From: Methylobacterium longum
Lineage (GTDB): Bacteria; Pseudomonadota; Alphaproteobacteria; Rhizobiales; Beijerinckiaceae
Reading direction: 5' to 3'
DNA: 64,000 nt
Assembly (NCBI RefSeq): GCF_022179385.1
Contig: NZ_BPQS01000015.1
Coordinates: forward strand, 60,886 to 124,885
Part shown: positions 28,157-34,570 of the stretch, piece after piece
Position numbering within the stretch: the first letter of the stretch is position 1
How the letters are laid out: the number at the start of each line of letters is the position of its first letter
The notes under the pieces: generated by a model
What the model was told of the DNA's origin: nothing
The model's input: only the letters and a program-made list of their open reading frames with translations
The model's database searches: none
Translations under genes and position numbers: made by a program

Positions 28157-28492
28157 TCAGAGGAGCCCGAGGCGCGCGGCGGATTGCACGCCGAAGCTCG
28201 CCGCGAACGACAGCAGCGCGGCGTCCCAGGCGGTCGGGTGCGGCGCGTGGGCGGGCGGCCCGGCCTGCGTGATCGCGAGGCCGAGCCAAGCGAAGCCCGA
28301 CAGGCTCAGCAGCCCGGCCAGCATCCAGGGCCCGAGCGGCGGCCCGCAGAGCATCGCCAGGGTGAGGCACAGCAGGGCGGACAGACACCAGCCGCCGAGC
28401 ACGCCCCGGCCGCCGTCGGAACGTCCATCCCTCCAGGCGCGGCGCAGCCGCGACCGGCGTCGGCGGCCGTCTTTCAGGTCGAACGTCGTCAT
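28157..28492 (-). CDS. Small hypothetical membrane protein
   Basis: A 111-residue protein with a strongly basic N-terminus (LKDGRRRRSRLRRAWRDGR) and two to three hydrophobic segments (GGWCLSALLCLTLAMLCGPP, PWMLAGLLSLSGFAWLGLAI, AALLSFAASFGVQSAARLG). By the positive-inside rule the N-terminus is cytoplasmic. It is sandwiched between the two genes with the shared VFxxP domain and probably belongs to the same operon. I do not recognise a family. Confidence 0.6.
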   Translation of the reverse strand: MTTFDLKDGRRRRSRLRRAWRDGRSDGGRGVLGGWCLSALLCLTLAMLCGPPLGPWMLAGLLSLSGFAWLGLAITQAGPPAHAPHPTAWDAALLSFAASFGVQSAARLGLL

Positions 28493-28508
28493 GGGCGACC
28501 TCCGCGCC

Positions 28509-28934
28509 TCAGTTCAGGGACCGGCGGCCCGTCGCCGGGCCGCGCTGCCAGCGGCGGGTGAACGCCTCCGGGTCCAGGGGCCGAGGCGAAGCCGCCGGAG
28601 CCGCGCCGCCCTGGGACGACCCCTCGTCCAGGGCCTGGAGCGCTGCCAGGATCTCGTCGATGGGCACCGGTTCGGCGCGGCAGCCCGGCAGGCAGCGGAG
28701 CGTCGGGCAGGATTCGACCGCGCGCGCGTCCGAGGCCCAGGAGGCCAGGACCGCCCGCTTCTCGGCCCGCGACAGGCCGGGATGGGCCAGCACCGCACGC
28801 GGGTGGCGGAACACGTCGCCGGGCGCCACGAAGGCCTCGAACGGGTCGACGGCTGCGGACTTCAGGTTGGCGGCGACCAGGGTGCCGAGAGGGCCGGCGG
28901 GGCTCTCGGTCTGCAGGGTATCGATCGGCTGCAT
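28509..28934 (-). CDS. Hypothetical protein with VFxxPxxVLxHPxL domain
   Basis: A 141-residue protein. Residues 28-65 (DPFEAFVAPGDVFRHPRAVLAHPGLSRAEKRAVLASWASD, read in parts) parallel the C-terminal domain of the 27386-28117 product, which indicates two members of one small family. The next segment has two cysteines (ESCPTLRCLPGCRAEPVPIDEILAALQALDE, three in fact counting CLPGC), which could bind a metal or form a disulfide. Start ATG 28934 was chosen because ggagga precedes it; an upstream start at 28976 lacks a site. Function unknown; adjacent to hsp20. Confidence 0.68.
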   Translation of the reverse strand: MQPIDTLQTESPAGPLGTLVAANLKSAAVDPFEAFVAPGDVFRHPRAVLAHPGLSRAEKRAVLASWASDARAVESCPTLRCLPGCRAEPVPIDEILAALQALDEGSSQGGAAPAASPRPLDPEAFTRRWQRGPATGRRSLN

Positions 28935-28965
28935 GCGATCCTCCGTGGGGTAAGCCAAGGTTGGG

Positions 28966-29000
28966 GCGGCCGGCACGACCGACCGGTCCGTGCCGGCCGC
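28966..29000 (-). terminator. Strong hairpin between hsp20 and the small-protein cluster
   Basis: Perfect 12-bp arms GCGGCCGGCACG (28966-28977) and CGTGCCGGCCGC (28989-29000) with an 11-nt loop that can pair further internally. It lies in the 160-bp gap between the end of hsp20 (29095) and the next minus-strand gene. There is no T-run, so it may be an mRNA-end or pause structure rather than a canonical terminator. Confidence 0.5.
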
Positions 29001-29094
29001 GTCATGCGTTCGGGCCGGTTGTGCCTCCGCGCGTCGACGGGCGTGCCGGTTCGGCGCGCGGGTGGGTCGGGGCTCCGAGCCGGCCCCGCGGCGC

Positions 29095-29646
29095 TCAGTG
29101 CCGGGATGCCGACGTGCCGGTGCCGGGGCCAGGACGGGTGTCAGGATCGGTGCCGTTGATCGCGATCCGGCGTCGGCGCTCCGGCGCCGCGGCCGCGCGC
29201 GGCAGCGTCACGGTGAGCACGCCGTTGCGGAACGCCGCCTCCACCCGGTCCTCCTCGACCGGAACGGGGAGGGCGATCGACCGTTCGAAGTGGCCGTAGC
29301 TGCGCTCCGTGTAGCCGCGGGCCGCGTCGGTGGTCTCGGCGCGCTTCTCGCCCTTGAGGGTGAGCACGCCGTCCGCGATCAGGAGTTCGATGTCCTTCTC
29401 GTCGAGGCCGGGCAGTTCGGCCGAGACCCGCAGGGCCCCGTCCGTCTCCACCAGCTCGATGTTCGGCCAGCCGAGACTCCGGCCGGCGAGGCTCGGGAGG
29501 CCGCCGAAGCCGCTGAACACGTCGTCGAACAGGCGGTTCACCTCGCGGTGGAGCGTCAGGAAGGGGCTGGCCGGCTCGCTCGGCAGGGCGGCCGGCGCCG
29601 GGGCGCCGGTGCCGCGGTTCCAGGGGATCAGATCGCGCATGTTCAT
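29095..29646 (-). CDS. Small heat-shock protein, Hsp20/alpha-crystallin family
   Basis: A 183-residue ATP-independent chaperone that binds unfolding proteins. N-terminal arm MNMRDLIPWNRG, then FLTLHREVNRLFDDVFSGFG, the alpha-crystallin domain (NIELVETDGALRVSAELPGLDEKDIELLIADGVLTLKGEKR, GYTERSYGHFERSIALPVPVEEDRVEAAFRNGVLTVTLPR, in successive strands) and a C-terminal extension with ERRRRIAI, containing an I-x-I-like anchoring motif. A Met at residue 3 could be the true start. It belongs to the HspC/class B-like rhizobial group. It lies 122 bp downstream of a second hsp20 gene with which it may share a transcript. Confidence 0.93.
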   Translation of the reverse strand: MNMRDLIPWNRGTGAPAPAALPSEPASPFLTLHREVNRLFDDVFSGFGGLPSLAGRSLGWPNIELVETDGALRVSAELPGLDEKDIELLIADGVLTLKGEKRAETTDAARGYTERSYGHFERSIALPVPVEEDRVEAAFRNGVLTVTLPRAAAAPERRRRIAINGTDPDTRPGPGTGTSASRH

Positions 29647-29691
29647 GGTCCTATCTCCATCGCAAGCGCTGCCATCGTGGGAACAGGCCCG

Positions 29692-29757
29692 CGGGTCCGC
29701 GGACCCGTGAGGGATGTCGTCTGCTCAAGGCCGGGGGCCCGGGCTTCGGGAGCCCGG
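29692..29757 (-). terminator. Two GC-rich palindromes between the hsp20 genes
   Basis: CGGGTCCGCGGACCCG (29692-29707) is a perfect 16-bp palindrome, and CCGGGC (29739-29744) pairs with GCCCGG (29752-29757). The second hairpin lies 12 bp after the end of the upstream hsp20 gene. Together they could attenuate or process the transcript between the two chaperone genes. Confidence 0.45.
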
Positions 29758-29768
29758 ACCGACGCCGA

Positions 29769-30329
29769 TCAGGCGGCCGTCCTGGCGTCCGCGACCCTGG
29801 CTTCGGCGACCCTGGTCTCTGCGACCTTGGGCTCGGCAGTCTTGAGCTCGGCAGCCTCGGCCTCGCGGGCGATCTGCGCCGGCGCGTTGTCCTGCCCGGA
29901 CGCCGCCGTGACGCCGCCGATGGCGATGCGGCGGGGTTTCAGGGCCTCCGGCACCTCGCGCTTCAGCGCGACGGTGAGCAACCCGTTCTCCAAGTCGGCC
30001 CCCACGACCTTCACGTGCTCGGCCAGGTTGAAGGTCTGGCGGAAGCCGCGCGCCGCGATGCCGCGATGCAGGTAGTGCCTCTGACCCTCCGTCCCCGCCT
30101 TCTGGCCGACGACCAGGAGCACGGTGTCCTGCTGGGTGAGTTCGATCTCCTCGGGTGTGAAGCCGGCCACCGCCATGGTGATGCGGTATTGGTCGTCGGC
30201 GACCTTCTCGATGTTGTAGGGCGGCCAAGCCGCGGATGTCTCGACGCGCTCGGCCTGGTTGAGCAACTCGAACAGGCGGTCAAATCCGATCGATGACCGG
30301 AACAGGGGCGAAACGTCGTAGGTCCTCAT
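29769..30329 (-). CDS. Small heat-shock protein, IbpA-type Hsp20
   Basis: A 186-residue chaperone of the IbpA-like rhizobial class A group: MRTYDVSPLFRSSIGFDRLFELLNQ at the N-terminus, alpha-crystallin domain (YNIEKVADDQYRITMAVAGFTPEEIELTQQ ... LHRGIAARGFRQTFNLAEHVKVVGADLENGLLTVALKREVPEALKPRRIAIGG) and PRRIAI anchor. The C-terminus carries an unusual five-residue imperfect repeat (VAETR-VAEAR-VADAR), encoded by 15-bp DNA repeats at about 29772-29846. ATG 30329 follows GGAGGA with seven bases spacing; GTG 30335 is an alternative. Upstream are a ROSE-like leader and an EcfG-type promoter. Confidence 0.94.
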   Translation of the reverse strand: MRTYDVSPLFRSSIGFDRLFELLNQAERVETSAAWPPYNIEKVADDQYRITMAVAGFTPEEIELTQQDTVLLVVGQKAGTEGQRHYLHRGIAARGFRQTFNLAEHVKVVGADLENGLLTVALKREVPEALKPRRIAIGGVTAASGQDNAPAQIAREAEAAELKTAEPKVAETRVAEARVADARTAA

Positions 30330-30332
30330 AAC

Positions 30333-30424
30333 CACATCCTCCAGCGAGCAACGTGACTACAAGCGACGCCGGACACCATGCCCGGCGCCCTGGGCGAGCC
30401 CGGTCCTGGGCCTCGCACGCGCGT
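30333..30424 (-). promoter_or_regulatory. ROSE-like RNA thermometer in the hsp20 5' leader
   Basis: Read on the minus strand, the leader can form three hairpins. The first is GCGA-G-GCCC with GGGC-TCGC. The second is CGCCGG with CCGGCG. The third, at 30333-30355, pairs CACGTTGCT with AGGATGTG around a 6-nt loop, leaving one bulged G. In it TTGCT masks the AGGA of the ribosome site, the defining feature of ROSE elements controlling rhizobial small heat-shock genes. The structure is inferred by eye; heat response is by family analogy. Confidence 0.62.
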
Positions 30425-30450
30425 AACGTGGATGTCGGGTCTCGGGTTCC
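30425..30450 (-). promoter_or_regulatory. EcfG-type general stress promoter upstream of hsp20
   Basis: On the minus strand GGAAC (30450-30446), 17 bases, CGTT (30428-30425). This matches the alphaproteobacterial EcfG/PhyR consensus GGAAC-N16/17-CGTT exactly. It lies about 95 bp upstream of the hsp20 start, so the transcript leader would be roughly 85-90 nt, the length of the ROSE-like region. Confidence 0.65.
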
Positions 30451-30888
30451 CGCCAGGAGCAGGTTTTTTGCGCCTCATCGCGCAGGGCGCTGTCGGGTCT
30501 GCGCGTGCCGCCGACGTGGGCAGGGCGCTCCCCCACGGCCCTGGGCGGTCGAAGGGCTGCTGGCCGCGCGATCTCCGCCGCGCGTGCGAGCGCGCGTGCG
30601 AGGGAGCATCGCGATCCCGGTCCCGATGCGGAGGGAACGCGGCCGCGTCGCCCCGTCATCCCGGACTCACCGACCTGGCCCCGGATGAGCGCGCCGATCA
30701 GCAGGCGTGAACCGTCGCCGACGCTGCGGTCTCAGATCCCAGGGGCCCGTCGCCCGCAGGGCGGGCGGCACCCAGACCCGGCGGCCGGGACCCGGAAGGG
30801 CCGGTACCGCGCGCTCCCACGACCATCCATCGGGGGCGCGCCGGGGATTTGCCTCCCCGCCTCCTGGCCGGCCGCCCGGGGGCGCCGG
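30451..30888. other. Intergenic gap
   Basis: 438 bases between the hsp20 promoter and the end of kdsD. I see no credible coding sequence: the open frames here have no ribosome sites and unnatural composition. A few G/C-rich inverted segments exist, none clearly a terminator. Confidence 0.5.
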
Positions 30889-31914
30889 TCAGGCGATGCC
30901 GGCGCGCAGCAGGTCGTGGACGTGCACGATGCCCACCGGCCGCCCGTCCGTCACCGCGAACACCGCGGTGATGAGCCGGCGGTTCATCACCTCCAGGGCG
31001 GTCTGGGCGAGCTTGTGCGGCTCCACGGTGATCGGCTCGCGGGTCATGACCGTGGAGACCGGCGTGTCGAGGAGCGCCGGGCCCATGTGGCGGCGCAGGT
31101 CGCCGTCCGTGACGATGCCGACGAGCCGGCCCGCCGCGTCGGTGACGCCGACGCAGCCGTAGCGCCGCGCGGCCATCTCGATCAGCACCTCGGACATCAG
31201 CGCGGTCTCGTGGACCAGCGGCATGTCCTGGGGACCGTGCATCACCTGCTGCACGGTTTTCAGACGGGCCGCCAGCGTCCCGCCGGGATGCAGGGTGTGG
31301 AACCGGGCCGAGGTGAAGCCGCGCCGCTCCAGCAGCGCCACCGCGAGGGCGTCGCCGAGCGCGAGCTGGACCAGGCTGGACGAGGTCGGCGCGAGGTCGT
31401 GCGGGCAGGATTCCCGCACCCGGGGCAGCTCGAGCAGCACGTCGGCGGCCCGGCCCAGCGTGCTCTCGCCGTTGCGGGTGATGGCCACCAGGGGGATCGA
31501 GAAGCGGCGGCTGAAGCCGACGAGGTCGGACAGTTCCGCGGTCTCCCCGGACCACGACAACGCGATGATCACGTCGTCCCGGGCGATCATCCCGAGGTCG
31601 CCGTGGCTCGCCTCAGTGGGATGGACGAAGAAGGCGTGGGTGCCGGTGGAGGCCAAGGTCGCGGCGATCTTGCGGCCGACATGGCCGCTCTTGCCGATGC
31701 CGCTGACGATGACCCGCCCCTTGCTCTGCAGGATCGTCTGGACCGCCTCCTCGAAGGCCGCGCCGAGCCGGCCCTGGAACGCCGCGCTCGCCTCCTGCAG
31801 GGCCGCGATGCCGAGCTGCAGGCTGCGGATCCCGAGGTCGCGGGTGGTGTTGAGGTGCGCGGAGGGCGCGTCGTAACGATCGTCGCGCAGGGCGCTGGAG
31901 GCGGGAGCGTTCAT
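30889..31914 (-). CDS. kdsD: Arabinose-5-phosphate isomerase (KpsF/GutQ/KdsD family)
   Basis: A 341-residue enzyme making arabinose-5-phosphate from ribulose-5-phosphate, the first step toward KDO of lipopolysaccharide. An N-terminal SIS sugar-isomerase domain has GRVIVSGIGKSGHVGRKIAATLASTGT, FVHPTEASHGDLGMI, ALSWSGETAEL and APTSSSLVQLALGDALA; two CBS domains follow (MSEVLIEMAARRYGCVGVTDAAGRLVGIVTDGDLRRHM and VMTREPITVEP ... AVTDGRPVGIVHVHDLLRAG). Start ATG 31914. It is divergent from the FAD-linked oxidase gene. No other KDO gene is adjacent. Confidence 0.94.
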   Translation of the reverse strand: MNAPASSALRDDRYDAPSAHLNTTRDLGIRSLQLGIAALQEASAAFQGRLGAAFEEAVQTILQSKGRVIVSGIGKSGHVGRKIAATLASTGTHAFFVHPTEASHGDLGMIARDDVIIALSWSGETAELSDLVGFSRRFSIPLVAITRNGESTLGRAADVLLELPRVRESCPHDLAPTSSSLVQLALGDALAVALLERRGFTSARFHTLHPGGTLAARLKTVQQVMHGPQDMPLVHETALMSEVLIEMAARRYGCVGVTDAAGRLVGIVTDGDLRRHMGPALLDTPVSTVMTREPITVEPHKLAQTALEVMNRRLITAVFAVTDGRPVGIVHVHDLLRAGIA

Positions 31915-32130
31915 CGTTTCCGTTCTGGACCCGTCGACCGGATCCGGCGCCGGGGGCCGGACTCGGGGATCTGCGAAGCGAGGCGTGTCCGGCGACGCTA
32001 GGCAGCCGTCGTGGTTGAAATGTGACGCGGGGACGACGCAGCGCCGCAGGCCGGTTGAAGGTGCGGCCGCCGGGGTCCATGCTGCCCGTACGCCATCCCG
32101 CGCCGCGGGCCCAAGGAGGGCACAGGCCCC

Positions 32131-33564
32131 ATGACCATCCGCTTCCCCGACCCCGATCCCGCGATCCTCGCCCGCCGCGACGCGATCCTGGCCGGTCTCG
32201 CGCCCCTGGTCGCGCCGGAGGCGCTGGTGGTCAGCGAGGACGAACGCCGGGCCTTCGAGACCGACGGGCTGACCGCGTACCGGCAGATGCCGCTGGCCGT
32301 GGTGCTGCCCTCGACCACCGCGGAGGTCGCCGCCGTGATGGCCTATTGCCACGCGAACGGCGTGCGGGTCGTGCCCCGCGGGGCCGGCACGTCGCTCGCG
32401 GGCGGCGCCATCGCGCAGGCCGACGCGATCATCCTGGGCGTCGGCAAGATGACCAAGGTCCTCGACCTCGATTTCGCCAACCGCACCGCCCGGGTGCAGA
32501 GCGGCATCACCAACTTGGCGATCTCCGGGGCCGTCAGCCACGAGGGCTTCTTCTACGCCCCCGACCCGTCGAGCCAGCTCGCCTGCACGATCGCCGGCAA
32601 CATCGCGATGAATTCCGGCGGCGCGCACTGCCTCAAATACGGCGTGACCACCAACAACCTCCTGGGCGTCACCCTGGTGCTCAACGACGGCACCGTGGTG
32701 GAGATCGGCGGCCCGCACCTCGACAGCGGCGGCTACGACCTGCTGGGCCTCGTCTGCGGCTCGGAGGGGCAGCTCGGCATCGTCACGGAGGCGACCGTGC
32801 GGATCCTGCGCGCGGCGGAAGGGGCGCGGCCGGTGCTGGTCGGCTTCTCGAAGGTGGAGGACGCGGGCGACTGCGTCGCCGCGATCATCGCGGCCGGCAT
32901 CATACCGGTGGCGATCGAGTACATGGACCGCGAGGCGATCCTCATCACCGAGGACTTCGCCCAGGCCGGCTATCCCCGCGACGCCGAGGCGATGCTGATC
33001 ATCGAGGTCGAGGGCTCGGACGCCGAGTGCGACGCGATGCTGGCGCGGATCGAGACGATCGCCAAGGATTTCCGCCCGACCAGCGTGCGCGTCTCGCGCT
33101 CGGAGGCGGAATCGGCCGCGATCTGGAAGGGCCGCAAGTCGGCCTTCGGCGCCACCGGCCGGATCTCCGACTACATCTGCATGGACGGCACGATCCCCAC
33201 CGGGCAGCTCGGGCCGGTGCTGGAGCGGATCGGCGCGATCTGCGCCGAGAAGGGCCTGCGGGTCGCCAACGTGTTCCACGCGGGCGACGGCAACCTGCAC
33301 CCGCTGATCCTGTTCGACATCAACAGGCCCGGCGAGCTGCAGAAGGCCGAGGCCGCGGGCGACGAGATCCTGAAGCTCTGCGTCGAGGTCGGCGGCTGCC
33401 TCACCGGCGAGCACGGCGTCGGCATCGAGAAGCGCGACCTGATGCGCTTCCAGTACGATCAGGTCGATCTCGAGCAGCAGATGCGGGTCAAGGCGGTGTT
33501 CGATCCCGACTGGATGCTGAACCCCGCCAAGGTTTTCCCGCTGGAGGGACGGCTCGCGGCCTGA
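32131..33564 (+). CDS. FAD-linked oxidase of the GlcD family
   Basis: A 477-residue flavoprotein resembling glycolate oxidase subunit GlcD and D-lactate dehydrogenases. The FAD-binding-4 domain shows VVLPSTTAEVAAVMAYCHANGVRVVPRGAGTSLAGG and LACTIAGNIAMNSGGAHCLKYGVTTNNLLG; the C-terminal domain has GRKSAFGATGRI, NVFHAGDGNLHPLILFD and GGCLTGEHGVGIEKRDLM. In the usual operon GlcE and GlcF follow; here a convergent mucR gene follows instead, so it is solitary. It may form a complex with subunits from elsewhere or act alone as a 2-hydroxyacid dehydrogenase. Confidence 0.92.
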   Translation: MTIRFPDPDPAILARRDAILAGLAPLVAPEALVVSEDERRAFETDGLTAYRQMPLAVVLPSTTAEVAAVMAYCHANGVRVVPRGAGTSLAGGAIAQADAIILGVGKMTKVLDLDFANRTARVQSGITNLAISGAVSHEGFFYAPDPSSQLACTIAGNIAMNSGGAHCLKYGVTTNNLLGVTLVLNDGTVVEIGGPHLDSGGYDLLGLVCGSEGQLGIVTEATVRILRAAEGARPVLVGFSKVEDAGDCVAAIIAAGIIPVAIEYMDREAILITEDFAQAGYPRDAEAMLIIEVEGSDAECDAMLARIETIAKDFRPTSVRVSRSEAESAAIWKGRKSAFGATGRISDYICMDGTIPTGQLGPVLERIGAICAEKGLRVANVFHAGDGNLHPLILFDINRPGELQKAEAAGDEILKLCVEVGGCLTGEHGVGIEKRDLMRFQYDQVDLEQQMRVKAVFDPDWMLNPAKVFPLEGRLAA

Positions 33565-33589
33565 TCCGGCCGCCCCGTCCCCCGGAGGC

Positions 33590-34144
33590 TCAGGCGGCCT
33601 CGACCTTGCGGTTGGCGCTGCCGCGGCCCTTGGCCGGAGCGGACCCGCCCTTGCGGCGGCTCTCCGCGGGGGCGGGCGCGGCCTGCTGTACGGGCTCGAA
33701 CTCAGGCTCCTCGAAGCCGGATTGCTGTGCACGGCCGGGCTGGCCGAGGCCCAGGCTCTTGGCGAGAGCCGAGCGCTGCGCCGAGTAGTTCGCCGAAGTG
33801 GTCGGATAATCGCTCGGCAGCCCGTAGCGCTCGCGGTAGCTCTGCGGATCCAGGCCGTGCTTGGTCAGGTGACGCTTCAGGGTCTTGTACGACTTCCCGT
33901 CGATGAAGCTGACCAGGCCGTCGGGGCGGATCGACTTGCGGATCTGGGCGGGGGTCGGCCGCTCGACAGCTTCGTCCACGACCGCGACCGGGCCGGACCC
34001 GATCGAGTTCAGAGCGTCGTGGATGCTCACGATCAGCGCCGGCAGTTCGGCCGAGGGCAGGGAGTTGTTGGAAACGTAGGCCGCGACGACGTCTACGGTC
34101 TGTTCGATATAATCCATCTGGGATGTCGGCGTGGCGTCAGTCAT
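33590..34144 (-). CDS. MucR/Ros-family transcriptional regulator, atypical zinc site
   Basis: A 184-residue regulator of the MucR/Ros family, which in Rhizobiales controls exopolysaccharide, motility and cell-cycle genes by binding A/T-rich DNA. The N-terminal oligomerisation region (EQTVDVVAAYVSNNSLPSAELPALI) and zinc-finger-like domain (DGLVSFIDGKSYKTLKRHLTKHGLDPQSYRERYGLPSDYP) are clear. The zinc ligand cysteine of the canonical C-x2-D-x9-H-x-H-type site is serine at residue 79, while D82, H92 and H96 remain. The C-terminus is a Lys/Arg/Ala-rich extension (RRKGGSAPAKGRGSANRKVEAA). Ribosome site aaggaaag precedes ATG 34144. Confidence 0.9.
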   Translation of the reverse strand: MTDATPTSQMDYIEQTVDVVAAYVSNNSLPSAELPALIVSIHDALNSIGSGPVAVVDEAVERPTPAQIRKSIRPDGLVSFIDGKSYKTLKRHLTKHGLDPQSYRERYGLPSDYPTTSANYSAQRSALAKSLGLGQPGRAQQSGFEEPEFEPVQQAAPAPAESRRKGGSAPAKGRGSANRKVEAA

Positions 34145-34570
34145 ACTTTCTTTCCTTGGCTTCGAAGCCTGCGAGGTCCCCTCTTTTCGCGAGTTAAGAC
34201 ACCGTCCGAAAAATGCAAGGTGATCCGTACAATGCCCTGTGCTCCGTCGGAAGTCTAAGGATGCATTGCGAGGCTTGGGCTACAGGGCAAGGTTGCATTC
34301 ATAGCACTTAGGGGGGACTTCCGGGAGGATTTACCGGTGCCAGATCTATGAATGCACGATGGAGCCGTCGGCCGGGTTTTCGCTTGCGGCAGAGACCTTT
34401 ACCCGCGAGATGTCCAGGCGATTTAGACCGTCTTGCCACGCCGCTCGACGGTCCTGTTGAAAAAGATGCGCACTCTTCGTGCAAAATTCCGCGATCAACG
34501 CGTGACTTCGCGTCCGGCGGCTCGGTATCCGGGCGCCGGCGTCCTGCCAAGTTGCCCGCCAAGTTGCCCC
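34145..34570. other. A/T-rich intergenic region with inverted repeat
   Basis: 426 bases upstream of mucR and downstream of the yejE-like gene, less GC-rich than the surroundings between 34145 and 34320. It contains several TGCATT/AATGCA motifs and the perfect inverted repeat described separately. MucR proteins typically repress their own A/T-rich promoters, so autoregulation is plausible. A direct repeat CCAAGTTGCCC occurs twice near 34550. I see no gene. Confidence 0.5.
34294..34356. repeat. 11-bp perfect inverted repeat
   Basis: TGCATTCATAG (34294-34304) and CTATGAATGCA (34346-34356) are perfect reverse complements separated by 41 bases in an A/T-richer patch between mucR and the permease gene. 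They might form a transcript-end structure, a paired operator, or the ends of a decayed short element. Confidence 0.5.

Noticed and set aside
30353..30710. Several short plus-strand frames in the gap upstream of hsp20
   Set aside because: Arg/Ala/Pro-rich, no ribosome sites, mutually overlapping; the promoter and RNA-thermometer interpretation explains part of the interval better.
30889..33732. A minus-strand frame of 947 codons that runs through the FAD-oxidase gene into kdsD
   Set aside because: Only the last 341 codons, from ATG 31914, are KdsD. The upstream part is antisense to the oxidase gene and has no domain.
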